Assembly (NCBI GenBank): GCA_003427395.1
Contig: BFEA01000278.1
Coordinates: 1,420,587-1,479,891 of the forward strand
Length of the DNA stretch: 59,305 nt
Origin: Chara braunii
Lineage: Eukaryota > Streptophyta > Charophyceae > Charales > Characeae
Direction: 5' to 3'
The notes beneath the pieces were generated by a model. The model was not told where the DNA came from, searched no databases, and saw only the letters and a list, made by a program, of their open reading frames with translations. Position numbers and translations under genes: made by a program. Below are positions 1 through 9,308 of the stretch, in pieces. Position 1 is the first letter of the stretch. Each line of letters opens with the position of its first letter.

Positions 1-18
1 CACACACACACACACATA
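1..18. repeat. (CA)n microsatellite
   Basis: The window opens with about eight CA dinucleotides. This is a simple sequence repeat; its left end is cut by the window edge. Confidence 0.9.
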
Positions 19-111
19 CATCAAAAAGAGGGATCAATTGTCGGAAAGGTGGTTAGGCTCCCCTTCTTGAGACGACATAAAAACAACAAAGATTGTAACC
101 ACCTTTCCAAG

Positions 112-175
112 GTCTCTCTCTCGCTCTCGCTGTTTAACGCATCTCTCTCTCTCTCTCCCTGTCTCTCTTTCTCAT
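112..175. repeat. (CT)n microsatellite
   Basis: Interrupted CT/TC dinucleotide tracts read as CTCTCTCTCGCTCTCGCTG and later TCTCTCTCTCTCTCC. The open frames on either strand across 21-339 are by-products of this low complexity. Confidence 0.85.
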
Positions 176-229
176 CTTGGAAAATCCTTGTATCAATAAT
201 ACAAAAAGTCTCTAACAATGCTGTAGTTA

Positions 230-400
230 GCTTTGCCAATGTTACAAGTGACGTGAGCAACATTTATGTCACGATAGCAACCTTGGAAATTGGTTGCTTG
301 CACAATGCAACGTTGTTTTTAGCACGAACATTTCTTTGAATGTTGCTCCAACGACGTCAACGTTGCTCGAACCTAAAAATCAACACAGGTTTTTTTTGTT
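230..400. repeat. Cluster of GCAAC/GTTGC words beyond integrase end
   Basis: Within about 150 bases the word GCAAC or its complement GTTGC occurs at least seven times, several as the palindrome CAACGTTG. The stretch lies just past the integrase stop of element 1, where a polypurine tract and 3' LTR would be expected. On the minus strand an A/G-rich tract (complement of 405-440) precedes it. No LTR pair can be tested because the 5' LTR shows no obvious match and the window starts here. Confidence 0.4.
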
Positions 401-473
401 GTTCTCTAGCTTCTCGTCGACCTCCTCCTTCTCCTTACCGTTCTTCGAATACAGGGTAGTTTCTCTCCGTTCC

Positions 474-1790
474 TTAAATACTTTTGAGCACCCCAGACAC
501 CGATTTTTTCCATCTTGTTCGGTCTAATTCCTCAAGCAGGTAGGCCCCGCCTTCTAATCTCTTAATCACACGGTAGGGCCCCATCCATATGTTTGCTAGT
601 TTCCATGTCCACATTCTCTCCAGAGTGGAATCGTAGAGTAAGACTAGGTTTTTCGTAGGTATTCCTTCTTGCCCGACTCAACGGTTTTTGTCCCACCTTT
701 CCTTCTCCTTCACCCTTTGGGTTTTCAGTTTTTCTATAGCGTTCAGGGTGCTATCCTCGAGCGTCTCGGCTATTTGCCAAATCCTTGCACTCAATAGCTA
801 CTCCCTGGTCGACACCTCTTACCACTCAATCTCCGTCCAAACATCCATATGAAATTGTATGGGTAAAGGGCAATGCCTTTTGAACCATAAAGTGTAGGGC
901 GGGTACCCGGTGGTCGATCGAACAGTAACATTATCTGCCCAAATGACGAATCTTAGATACTTTGGCCACTTCTTCTCCCTCCCCTCGCACCATTTGGCGA
1001 GCGTGTTTACTAGAGACTGGTGTTTTCTTTCTACAGGAGCATTAGTCTGGGGGTGATATGCCGTGGACAACGACACTCGGATTCCCGTTCTTTGGAGCAA
1101 ACCATGAACTTCCTTAGCCATTAACTCCGACCCCCTATCCATGACGATCTTCTCGACACATCCGTTCTGGGTGATATATTTTGTCAGATACTCACTGACT
1201 GCTTTCCCAGTCTTCTGACGTAGCGCCCATGCTTCCACGAACCCAGTCAGGTCATCCCTGATATCCATGGGGTAGTTCATTTCTCCTTCTCCTTTGGGCA
1301 TCTTGACTAAGTCGACGTTAACTTTTTGTCCTACCGCGGTCGGATATGAAGGGAACAACGACTTTTTATACTTAACTATTGCCCTCTTCTGGCACTCTAT
1401 GCAGTAGGACTCCATGTCTCTATATAGGCCGTCCCACCAGTAAAGGTTTCTGACCTTCTCAAAGGTTCCTTTTATCCCTCTATGCCCTCCAACGATACCG
1501 TCGTGAAGTTCCTCTATTATTTCTTTCTGCTCACCTTCATCGCAGACTACTCTCATTGACATACCGTTCTTAGGTGGTCTCTTAAAGAGGTGGTCTGCCT
1601 TAAGACAGTACTGTTGAGCTTCCTCCCTGAGCTTATCATTAACCTCTGTTTCCCCTGTGAGATATTTTCCTATTTGGTAGTACTTACCGGTATAGAGGTT
1701 CTCTAGGAACGAAGAAGCGTTACTAGTACTCAGTTCCATCCTTAATGAACCTATCTCCATCCGTAGAAACTTATCAACCCCTCCAGGTGA
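474..1790 (-). pseudogene. Integrase of element 1 (Ty3/gypsy)
   Basis: The enzyme joins the cDNA ends to host DNA. The catalytic core reads as D,D(35)E: the first Asp is in VNVDL (complement of about 1305-1320), the second in MDRGSE (about 1126-1145) and the Glu in APVERKHQ (about 1019-1038), with 35 residues between the last two. Upstream is the H2C2-type zinc region, with YCIECQKRA near 1390-1420. The main frame ends at 819; the C-terminal GPYRV motif of the gypsy integrase tail follows in a shifted frame near 575-590 and stops at 474. The catalytic triad survives but the frame is broken, so I call it a pseudogene. The NAPVER variant around the Glu is shared with element 2. Confidence 0.88.
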
Positions 1791-2340
1791 CCCTGGGTCC
1801 CCCTCTTCTAACGTGATCCGTGACAAGCCATCCGCAACTGAGTTATTAGGCCCATATATCCGCTCCACCACATAATCAAACATCCTTATGTGCATGAGCC
1901 ACCTAGTAATTGTAAGATTTCTCAAAGTGAAATATTTTTGTAACACAGCAGTCACTGCTGTTGGATCAACCCGCAATACGAACCTGCGTCCGTAGATATA
2001 ATGTCGAAAGACATTCTAAAAATGCAGCACCCCGAGAACCTCTTTCTTAAACTGCGAATAATTCCTCTCGGTGGTGTTCAAGGTTTTACTCTCGAATCTT
2101 AGAGGTCTTTCCTTATCATCGGGGTCCTTATGAATCAAGACCCCACCAACGGAGGCAGGCCCCGCGTCTGTATATACTACAAACGGTCGCTTTTCCTTAT
2201 CCTCGACATAAGGAACTCCTAGGACCTGTCCTCCTTCCTTAAACTCATCCTTTAATACTTTTACGGCATCTTCCTATCCATTCGTCAATTTTCATTCTAT
2301 CCCTTTCCGCAGCAGTCTCCTAAGGGGCTCCGCCTTCTCA
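1791..2340 (-). pseudogene. RNase H domain of element 1
   Basis: Translation of the minus strand gives the connection and RNase H regions of a Ty3/gypsy polymerase. It contains VVYTDAGPASVGGVL (first catalytic Asp region), then a RYS-like TERNYSQFKKEVLGV block, HYIYGRRFVLRVDP, and the terminal VADGLSR that closes RNase H in gypsy elements, just before the integrase zinc region. The RNase H degrades the RNA template during reverse transcription. At least two in-frame stops occur between about 1990 and 2300, so the domain is not continuous. Confidence 0.85.
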
Positions 2341-3495
2341 GCATACCCTTTTATGAAATTCTTCCAGAACCCGACCACTCCTAAAAATTGACGTATGTTG
2401 GTGATATGTCAAAGCGGAATGGGCCAGTTCATAAGTTTTTCTAGCTTCGCTGGATTCGGTCTCTTGCCATTTCTGTCACATTTATAGCCCAAGATCTTGA
2501 TGGAAGATACTGCCCATCTACTTTTGGTTCCACTCACCGTGAGATTCGCGTCTTCTAGCTTAACTAGCACCTTTTTAATATTCTCGGTGTGAGTTTCGAC
2601 AAACTTCCTCCCTCCAGACCTCACTGCAGTCTCATCCTTCTCGTACGGTCATTTGATTGGAAAGTCATCTCGGAAAACTTCCACCAAAATTGGTATAAGC
2701 TCCCCCAAAACCGCTACCATCGCTCTTTGAAAAAATGCGACACCATTAGTCCATCCCACTCTGTACCACCATCATCTGGATTAACCCTAATGACGTGTGC
2801 ATCGTCGTCAGGTGTCGGTCTCTGTAGTCAGGTGGTATCTCATCGTAGCCTGAGAAAAGATCGCAGACTGAGTAAATCGAACGTTCGGCCGACCCTTCGG
2901 ACAGGAGATCCGCATTTGGGATGAAGCAAACGTCCTTAACCGTGACTTTATTCGTTTTCTGTAGATCTTGTATCCAACGTAACTTCTTATTTGACTTCCG
3001 TATGAAGAACCACCTATCAGCATAAGCGTTTTCATATGGCTCAGCTACGAACGTTCTAATTTTCTCCTTAAGGAAGCCCACTATCATCTCCTTTTCCTTC
3101 TAAGCACATTTCCACCCAGCGTCATTCCATGGAACGTGTGAAACCGTATAGATCCTCGCGGGCTTAGCATATCGCGGATCTATTCGCCCTCTCTCCGCGT
3201 CACAGAAGGCTACTGCCTTATCTCTTGCCCTTAATGTCTCTATTATCGGCTCGCTCTCCTTATCAATTATATTCTCATCGCCTATATCCATCCCTTTCAA
3301 TCTATCTTCATTAATTCTCTGCCCTTCAGTGGTCTTCCGTTCTCTAATCATCTGGGTTATTTCCTCCTCAGTGATCCCTATCTCTCCAGTTCTGTCACGG
3401 TTAACCGCAGCCGGTTTAACTTTCTGCGCTATAGTTTTGTACTTTTCCCCCGCGCCGTGCGGGGGGATTCCTCCAAAAAAGATAGATTTATGCAC
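2341..3495 (-). pseudogene. Reverse transcriptase of element 1
   Basis: Palm and finger motifs of a gypsy reverse transcriptase are recognisable in order: an N-terminal stretch (3100-3495), ADRWFFIRKSNKKLRWIQDL (fingers), the catalytic-Asp region as VCDLFSGYDE, a shifted frame with TNGVAFFQRAM, then VEVFRDDFPIK where YxDD is normal (complement of about 2664-2676), and the thumb block IRQFLGVVGFWKNFIKGYA near 2330-2400. The Tyr of YxDD is Phe and the next residue Arg, although both Asp remain. Frameshifts near 2745 and stops near 2620 and 2407 break it. Non-functional by sequence. Confidence 0.87.
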
Positions 3496-4085
3496 CCACC
3501 GAACTCATCGTCGTCGCTTCCTTTGCATAAGCTGTCCCATCTACCACATACCTGCCCTCTAGATCTTCTACCTCAATCCTTCTCCCTTTTACTCTATGTG
3601 GTCCTAAGGCGAGTTCTTCAGGGACCATTTGGCAGCTCCTCGTCATTAGCTGACCACTATTTTGTAAGGAAACCTTGTGACGTTTGTCAAACTCGTTCAC
3701 ATTCTTCAGGGTAACCCTACTGCCTTCAGGTCCATCTATGGTGACTGTCTGACTCCCATCCCATTTGTTCTCGGTGGTATCGTTGACATGCGCCAGCCAT
3801 GTCCTCCCAAGGATTAGTTCCGATGAGCAATGCTCCATCGTGAAGACTGGCACGGTGGCTTCGACTCCAGCTACTACGACCTTGGCCTTATGGCACACCC
3901 CAAGTGCCAGCTGCCTCAGCTTATTGGCGGATACCATAGTCATAGCGACACTGCTGTCCGCCTCAAGCCCAAGCTCCCGTGCTACCTTATCTGCACAGAC
4001 GGTAGACTCGAACCCGCCATCCACTATAGCCTTCATCCTTACTCCATTTACTGTAGCGCTTAACTTCCCACTACCAAGAACATAA
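3488..4085 (-). pseudogene. Retropepsin-like aspartic protease of element 1, altered active site
   Basis: This is the polyprotein-processing protease, sitting between the gag zinc knuckle and RT as in all Ty3/gypsy elements. The active-site loop reads MKAIVDGGFESTVC (complement of about 4014-4030), where the family has D[ST]G[AS]; the residue after Asp is Gly rather than Ser/Thr. The second conserved block reads SSELILGRTWLA (about 3795-3818), the usual ILG-x-x-WL. About 100 further residues after that block are not recognisable. The frame of 182 codons is open, but with the changed loop activity is doubtful. Confidence 0.75.
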
Positions 4086-5160
4086 AAGTAGTCGTCTTTG
4101 CCTCCAACGGTTGTACTCCCTCTTCCTTTCCTTTCTCAGCTATCAAAATAGAGGTTTTCGTCTCCACCTTTGGGTCTCCAGAGATCGTCGTCTCCGCGAA
4201 CGGCACCTTCAAGTTAGCTTTCTTCATCTTCCCTATCAATTCATCTATCGCCGGTCTACAACCAGCTATGAATTCCTTGAGAGTGATAGGGATGGGCATG
4301 TCCATTGCTCTCCTCAATGGTTTCCTCAAATTAACCTCATCCAATGAGTTTTTTAGCTAGAACTTCTTGGCTCCTCTTTTCCCAGGGGACTCGGGTGACT
4401 TGGGCGACTCCACTTGATCATCCGTCATCGGTTGATCCTGGCCCTCTTTCTTTCCGCTACTTGATTCTCCCACCCTTTGGGTGCATATGTAAGCCTCGCT
4501 ATCGCTCGTTGTTTCCTCAAACTTAATGGAGGAAATCCCTATCCCTGGACTCCCTGGTGGTTCATCTAACTCGTCTCCGAAAGTCACTCGAGAAACCTTT
4601 GCCGCCGTCGACGCCTGCGCCTGTTTTCCCTTTGCTTCATTTATTCTTCTCCTCCGGATATCCATATTTATTTGCATCGAGGGTAGGACGGGCACAGGTT
4701 TCCCCTCATCAGCCCACATCATATATTTCCTATCATCCAATTCGATGATACCCTCCTTCAACGCTTCTACCATTGCCTGACAATCTCTCTTCCAGTGGTC
4801 TTCATCTCCACAGTACATACAAGACTTATCATTCCAGGTCCGTCTCGGACTAGGATTTCCCTTCTCTCGGCCCTCTGGCCACGGAGTAACCCGGATAGGA
4901 GGTTCCTCCTTTTTCTGATTACTATTTTGCAGTTTTTCCGTCGCTGCCTTTAACCCTTTTATCTCCTTGACCATTTCCTCCTCACGCCTTTCTGGTTTCT
5001 TAGCTTCTATCTCATCCATGGGCTTCCACCTGTTATCCTTAGTATTGGATCACTTGGAGGTTCCCCATTCTCCATGATTCCTTTTCCAATCTCCTCGACT
5101 TCCCTTGCTCCATTCGCTGTCGCTCCTAGTAGATTCCCCTCTCCTAGGCGAGCTCGTATT
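4060..5160 (-). pseudogene. Gag C-terminus with CCHC zinc knuckle, element 1
   Basis: The minus strand carries the nucleocapsid region: a charged coiled segment (4960-5019), then a CX2CX4HX4C knuckle read as CMYCGDEDHWKRDC (complement of about 4781-4822) that binds the genomic RNA. A long acidic and Pro/Ser-rich linker with PGSPGIG follows, ending at 4357, and a second frame (4344-4060) leads into the protease. The knuckle is a close match to that of element 2 (near 39407-39449), which links the two elements. The break at 4344-4357 is a stop or frameshift. Confidence 0.82.
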
Positions 5161-5167
5161 GGTATCC

Positions 5168-5850
5168 TTACCTTCGACTCTGGGCCCCCTTCCTTCGGAT
5201 TGAGACCTTCCTCTTTCCCTTTCCCGTAGTCACTCCTTTTCCTAGGTTATCGAGAACTTTTATGATGTGCGCTTTTGCACTTTGCCCTTCCATATCGTGA
5301 GTCAAGGCCCTGACTTGGGCAAACGTCACACCCTTAGAGGGAAGATCTCGCACAATCATCTCACACTTCTCTCGTGGTAGGTACCCTAAGAATATCCCAC
5401 ACCTGTCCAGTTCTCCCATAAATCCCCATTCCACGAGTTGATTCGATGCCTTCTCGTACCTCCTCACAAACGCTACCAGACTTTCCTCCTCCTTTTTTTT
5501 CATTTCTTTTAGATCCTCTATCGAATAGGAGACTTCATCACAAGCGAAGACTCTAGTAACCCTCTCCCTGAACGTCAGCCAACCTTGAAGAAACCAATTA
5601 AATAAGCTATATTTTTGTCCATTGTTTGGGATGACATCCCTTACTTCCTGGTCTATCTTTGGTGCAGTATGGTGGAGGAAATTCGCAATCATTTCTTAAT
5701 CACTTCATTCCCCTCTCATTCCAATAACCTCCCAATCATCCGAGAACTCAGAGACGTTTTTCCCCGTGAAGACTGTCTGGATGCCGGTCAATGATGGGGA
5801 CGAGTACACCTGGGACCCAAAGAAAGGAGACACATAGGAGCACGACGTTT
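5168..5850 (-). pseudogene. Gag capsid region, element 1
   Basis: The conserved retrotransposon Gag fold is visible: an F-x-G-x-N-VSEFSDDWE segment in the part upstream of 5692, then a frame of 174 residues with WFLQGWLTFRERV, ESLVAFVRRYEKASNQL and CGIFLGYLPREKCEMIVRD. The same signature occurs in element 2 near 38400-38600 (VRAFRKRFQKV and CTIFLGRLPRGKQKAVLRE). Gag assembles the cytoplasmic virus-like particle that packages element RNA. Two stops near 5695-5710 separate the first part from the main frame. Confidence 0.82.
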
Positions 5851-6190
5851 ACGCCATAGAGTAAGGGTTCCTTCTATAAGGCTCACTGGGGGTCTCTCTC
5901 CAAGGTTCCCTCACCCCGGCATCCGTAAAACTCGACACCCTGGCTCTATTCAAGACCTCTTTCCTCCAACCTTCGCCCTTGGAGCTTTGTCCTTCGAGCT
6001 CTTTGGCGTGACTCTCCAATTCTCTTAAGGCCCTCCTTAGCTTCTCCGCGTCACTAGCAGCATTTATACCCATTTTTCTGTCTGGGCTATTCGTCCTTGA
6101 CTCTTGTGTTTTTACGTCTCCCCCTATCGAAGTCAGATAAGCTCTTTCAGAATTCATCTTTCCTAACCAATTTTTATATCCTCGGCTCAA
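5849..6190 (-). pseudogene. Gag N-terminal region, element 1
   Basis: An open frame of 113 codons without an ATG at its start lies directly upstream of, and runs into, the capsid frame. It is polar and charged, with an amphipathic coil (SDAEKLRRALRELESHAKEL) and a basic, Pro-rich end (WRETPSEPYRRNPYS). Polar N-termini of this kind precede the capsid in element 2 too. No known domain is visible, so the assignment rests on position. Confidence 0.45.
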
Positions 6191-6299
6191 GGTGATTAGG
6201 ATCCTTTTGCCCGAGCCTTTTAGTATAGCGCGACCTAGCCTCCAAGGCCCTCAACGAAATTTCGTCAACTATGTCATCAGAGAGCTCTCCCCTTTCCTC

Positions 6300-6809
6300 T
6301 TACCCCTCTAACAATCTACTCAAGGCTGCTGAAACTCTCTCTATCGAGGCATCCAGAACTTCCTGCAACTCCTCAAAGTCCTTGTCCTTTCCTTCTGCTC
6401 TAATGACCAAGGCGGTAGTTAGAGCTGCTTGCGAGTAGCGAGAGTTAGCTTCTAGTGTCCTTTGAGAGACCCCATCGACCACCACCTTAGAGAACTCTCT
6501 CAACTCCTTCGCATCCTTTCTTAACCTCTCTTTTATCGTAGCTATGGTATCTCTCCAAGTTCGGAGGACCGTCTCTTCTTCAAATGGCGTAGTTTGTTTC
6601 TCAAGTCTCGCCAAAAGAAGTTCGTCTGCCGCTTTCCAGATTGCACACTTCCTGGTCTCTATGGTCGTTTTCTTGAAGCATTCTGCTTCGTCATTCTGAT
6701 CCAACCGCTCCTCATGTAGCGCTTCTACCCTAACTCGCACCAGCGATCCTTCTATCTCAGCCCGCACGCTCAATCGGTATTTTTTCCCACCTAACTCACC
6801 GCTAACCAT
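6300..6809 (-). CDS. Accessory protein D of element 1 (unknown function)
   Basis: A 169-codon frame starting at the ATG at 6809, which overlaps the stop of the upstream ORF C (the bases ATGGTTAG contain both). The N-terminal part reads GGKKYRLSVRAEIEGSLVRV and aligns with the element 2 protein at 35900-36181 (DKYGIRIEGRSNGPI), followed by a shared stretch of alternating hydrophobics and then CAIWKAADELLL against a similar block in element 2. The second half is a Glu/Lys/Arg-rich predicted helix absent from the shorter element 2 copy. No known domain recognised. It is uninterrupted, unusually for this element. Confidence 0.6.
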   Translation of the reverse strand: MVSGELGGKKYRLSVRAEIEGSLVRVRVEALHEERLDQNDEAECFKKTTIETRKCAIWKAADELLLARLEKQTTPFEEETVLRTWRDTIATIKERLRKDAKELREFSKVVVDGVSQRTLEANSRYSQAALTTALVIRAEGKDKDFEELQEVLDASIERVSAALSRLLEG

Positions 6810-7125
6810 TTCTCTTTTCGACAACTTCACCACGAATCTCTACCACTCGCCTAGCCAAGAAATCGTTCCTCCAACTTACTATTTTTTCCTTCTCTTCCTT
6901 ATAAATCACCGCAAGTCTTCCAACCTTCCTTTCGAGTGCAACTAGCCCTGGTTCGTCAGTTGAGTTCCACCACTCCTGGTACAATCCCAATAATTTCTCC
7001 CCTCTTTCGCTTATCGGGTCTAGAAACCGCTCCACGAGCGAGTTAATTTTCAAATCATTCCCTCTCACACGCGGGATCGTGCCTCTTGGACGGTCTCGTC
7101 CCTCTCCACCTCGTACTTCAGCCAT
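6802..7125 (-). CDS. Accessory protein C of element 1 (coiled coil, unknown)
   Basis: Frame from the ATG at 7125 to the stop at 6802, about 107 residues, overlapping the end of ORF B upstream and the start of ORF D downstream. After a basic start the protein is strongly helical and charged: LVERFLDPISERGEKLLGLY, then heptad-like leucines to FLARRVVEIRGEVVEKR. It aligns in position and pattern with element 2 at 35543-35890, including FLARR versus FFAR-stop-R. I infer a small coiled-coil protein; no function is assigned. Confidence 0.55.
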   Translation of the reverse strand: MAEVRGGEGRDRPRGTIPRVRGNDLKINSLVERFLDPISERGEKLLGLYQEWWNSTDEPGLVALERKVGRLAVIYKEEKEKIVSWRNDFLARRVVEIRGEVVEKRNG

Positions 7126-7340
7126 CCCTACGACCAAACCATTACATCATAGGTTACCCTCCTCTCCGCCTCTACTAACGCAAGGAGCCTAGGTCGTTCT
7201 CGCTCAATCGCTCCCTCAGCCAGGCGCCGACAGCTTCGTTCATCCAGTGACCTACCCGACCGAATTCGAATGACGGATGTTACCCTACCAGCAAAGGACA
7301 CCCTATTCACTTCCTCCTCTTCAGTCACCGCTCCCGGCAT
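7065..7340 (-). pseudogene. Accessory protein B of element 1, one internal stop
   Basis: The best start is the ATG at 7340, giving MPGAV, because the element 2 homologue at 34775 starts MPGRV. The frame continues through VTYDVMVWS, a TAG at 7130-7128, and then GWLKYEVERDETVQEARSRV to a TGA at 7065. Element 2 has ISYEVMVWS and ends FFDETVAEARSRV at almost identical length (91 against 93 residues). The conserved sequence after the stop shows it is a nonsense mutation in a formerly longer protein. No known domain recognised. Confidence 0.65.
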
Positions 7341-7560
7341 CGCTCTCAGTTCCACTCTCAGTCTCAGTCACCGCTCTTCAGTCACCGCTCCCGCCATTAA
7401 TCCTTTGTGCAAATTCTATTATTGCCTCCCGGCTACTATTCATCGGCTCACCGCCATTAATCCTTTATTCACTTCCTCCTCTTTAGTCACCGCTCCCGGC
7501 TACTATTCATCGGCTCACCGCCATAAATCCTTTGTGCAAATTCTATTATTGCCTCCCAAC
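7308..7560. repeat. Imperfect tandem duplication between ORFs F and B
   Basis: Several words are repeated in order: TTCACTTCCTCCTCTT, AGTCACCGCTCCCG, GGCTACTATTCATCGGCTCA and CAAATTCTATTATTGCCTCC each appear at least twice. The copies are about 100 bases apart and nearly identical, so the duplication is recent relative to the element. It covers the start of B and the end of the third F copy, and probably displaced original coding sequence. Confidence 0.75.
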
Positions 7561-7981
7561 CATTCCTCTGGAGCGCGCCCATGCTAGGTTGAGGTTTAGG
7601 TATCCCTTCAAAGGGCATTACGTCCGTGCTCCACACATGAATCTCGACTTCTTTCTCCAATTTCCTTTTCTCTTCCAAGACTATCCCGACGGCCCGCTCC
7701 CAACAACTACCACATCGTTTCTCGCTATACCTGTCTTTTGGCACATAGATCCGCGTGTCATACTCGTCAAGGTCAATGAAATAACATGTCAATACATAAA
7801 GGCATTCGGCCCCAAATCCGAGCTTCTTCAAAGCCTTATATCTTGCAATTACGTAGGGGAAAACCACTCTATGGGACAACGAGTTCATGGAGCCTAGAAA
7901 CTTTTTCATTTCTTCTCTGCTTAACCTCCCAGCCCCCTTGCTTCGTGGAAACCAAGGTCGGAAAGGGAGGAGTCCACTCAT
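7487..7981 (-). CDS. Accessory protein F, third copy of element 1
   Basis: An uninterrupted 164-residue frame starting with an ATG at 7981. Diagnostic blocks are VVFPYVIARYKAL, LYVLTCYFIDLDEYDTRIYV with a following P[KR], CWERAVGIVLEEKRKLEK, and a C-terminal IPKPQPS. The same ordered blocks occur at 8381-8816, 8868-9240, 36421-36837 and 47719-48219, defining a family I call F (FPY ... LPKP). The pattern suggests a compact alpha/beta protein of about 140 residues, but this is inference. The last 40 residues run into the duplicated region at 7308-7560. Confidence 0.65.
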   Translation of the reverse strand: MSGLLPFRPWFPRSKGAGRLSREEMKKFLGSMNSLSHRVVFPYVIARYKALKKLGFGAECLYVLTCYFIDLDEYDTRIYVPKDRYSEKRCGSCWERAVGIVLEEKRKLEKEVEIHVWSTDVMPFEGIPKPQPSMGALQRNGWEAIIEFAQRIYGGEPMNSSRER

Positions 7982-7984
7982 CGG

Positions 7985-8340
7985 ACCCTCTCTACTTTCA
8001 TAATTTAATTCTTCACTGCCCTCAAGACACCCATCATCCTTCCTCTGCCATCTCTAATCTCATGCTCACCCTCTATCCCAAACTTGAACAGGCCTATGTC
8101 GAGATACATTTCGCCTTCTTGCTCATTCAGACTGGCGGCTCCTCTCCGGATGTCAATCCTCCTGGTTCTTAAACACCTTATCCTTCTACAAATCGAAGTC
8201 CCTAACGTACACAAATCTTCTCAGGTCCATGTCCTCAGGAACCGGAGCAGATCGTCGGATACCCTCCTATCAAGATTTCGCCTCAGTCCTTCCCGAATTA
8301 TGTTTCCGTCTGCCGATCTATAATCTCCTTCTTTGGTCAT
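7985..8340 (-). other. ORF remnant between two F copies, unidentified
   Basis: A short frame starting with ATG at 8340 encodes about 39 residues before a stop near 8222, and the same frame reopens to 8005 (about 69 residues ending GVLRAVKN). I see no convincing match to families A, B, C, D or F. It may be a worn-down member or a spacer; I cannot assign it. Confidence 0.3.
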
Positions 8341-8380
8341 TGGCGGCCCAGTAACGTAAGACAAACTCAAACACTACCTC

Positions 8381-8816
8381 TTACTTCCCGTTCGCTAATG
8401 CTTCATAAGGAACCGGAGGCTTCGGCAGTTGCACAAAAGTCATTATCTTCGTACACCAGACGACACCCTTAGCTTTCGAGAGTAACTTATCCGTCTCATC
8501 TTCCACCACTTCTCTGGCTCTCTCCCAACATCGTCCATAAACGAGATCGATCTCCCTCTTTACTGGTAAGTAGGTCCGTATATTGTACACCAGTTCCGAG
8601 GAATTGCACGCTCATCACATAAAGGTGTATCTGCTTTCAGCCACTTTCAACTGACTCGTATGTTTAAACTTTGTACGGGATCGGTTTTTTCCTTCCTAAC
8701 GAGCTAACCTTTGCACAAACAGCCTAAACCTTTTCTCTTGTTGGCTTGTTCCCTGTGAAAAACTTCTCTCTCATCACTTCCAATTCTTCACTCGAAATCC
8801 ATCTCCCCTTTCTCAT
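8381..8816 (-). pseudogene. Accessory protein F, second copy of element 1, frameshifted
   Basis: Starting at the ATG at 8816 the frame reads an N-terminus, then a degenerate IPYKV in place of FPY-x-V, and QIHLYVMSVQFLGTGVQ. A frameshift near 8590 moves to the frame YNIRTYLPVKRE, CWERAREVVEDE and VQLPKPPVPYEAL. These match the family F blocks in order. Several stops lie in the first half. It is the middle one of three F copies in tandem. Confidence 0.6.
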
Positions 8817-8867
8817 CACTTACCTCCTCCAGCATCTCGCCCTGAGTACCATATTTATCATAGGCTC

Positions 8868-9240
8868 CTAATTGCTCCCATCGAGGTAACTATCAGGGAT
8901 AGGTGGTGTAGGTACGTCATCGTACTCTCTAGGCTTTGTATTCAGGATAACTTTTTTCCCTTCCCTCTCTAGTTTTTTCTTGTAAGCGTAGGCTATTGTT
9001 TCAGCTCAATTCCGACAACCCCAAAGGACGCCTGTCAGTTTCCTTCCTCTTCGATTCCAGAACCCTATATCATACTCTCTTGCTTCCACAAACTTAACCA
9101 CCAACACATAAACTTTCTCCTTCAGTTCTACATTTACTATGACAGTACAGTACTCGATCACATATGGAAAAAGTCCCCCTAGGTCAAGGGAGTCCAGTCT
9201 TGTAGGAGGGCCTCTATGGTTGGGTCGCTAGACGACGGCA
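8868..9240 (-). pseudogene. Accessory protein F, first copy of element 1
   Basis: Translation of the minus strand gives GGLFPYVIEYCTV, then VYVLVVKFVEAREYDIGFW, and after a TGA, AETIAYAYKKKLERE and a Pro-rich PTPPIPDSY end. The blocks correspond to FPY, YVL-x2-x-F, EYDTRIY and the KLE helix of the 7487-7981 copy. The TGA falls where that copy has Arg (CWERA against CRN-stop-A), consistent with CGA to TGA. No ATG was found upstream before a stop. Confidence 0.55.
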
Positions 9241-9308
9241 ACCCCCAGTTTACTCCATTCTCCTAGCTGACCCTGCCTGTCAAGAACTCAGTCATATCTA
9301 GAGTTCAT

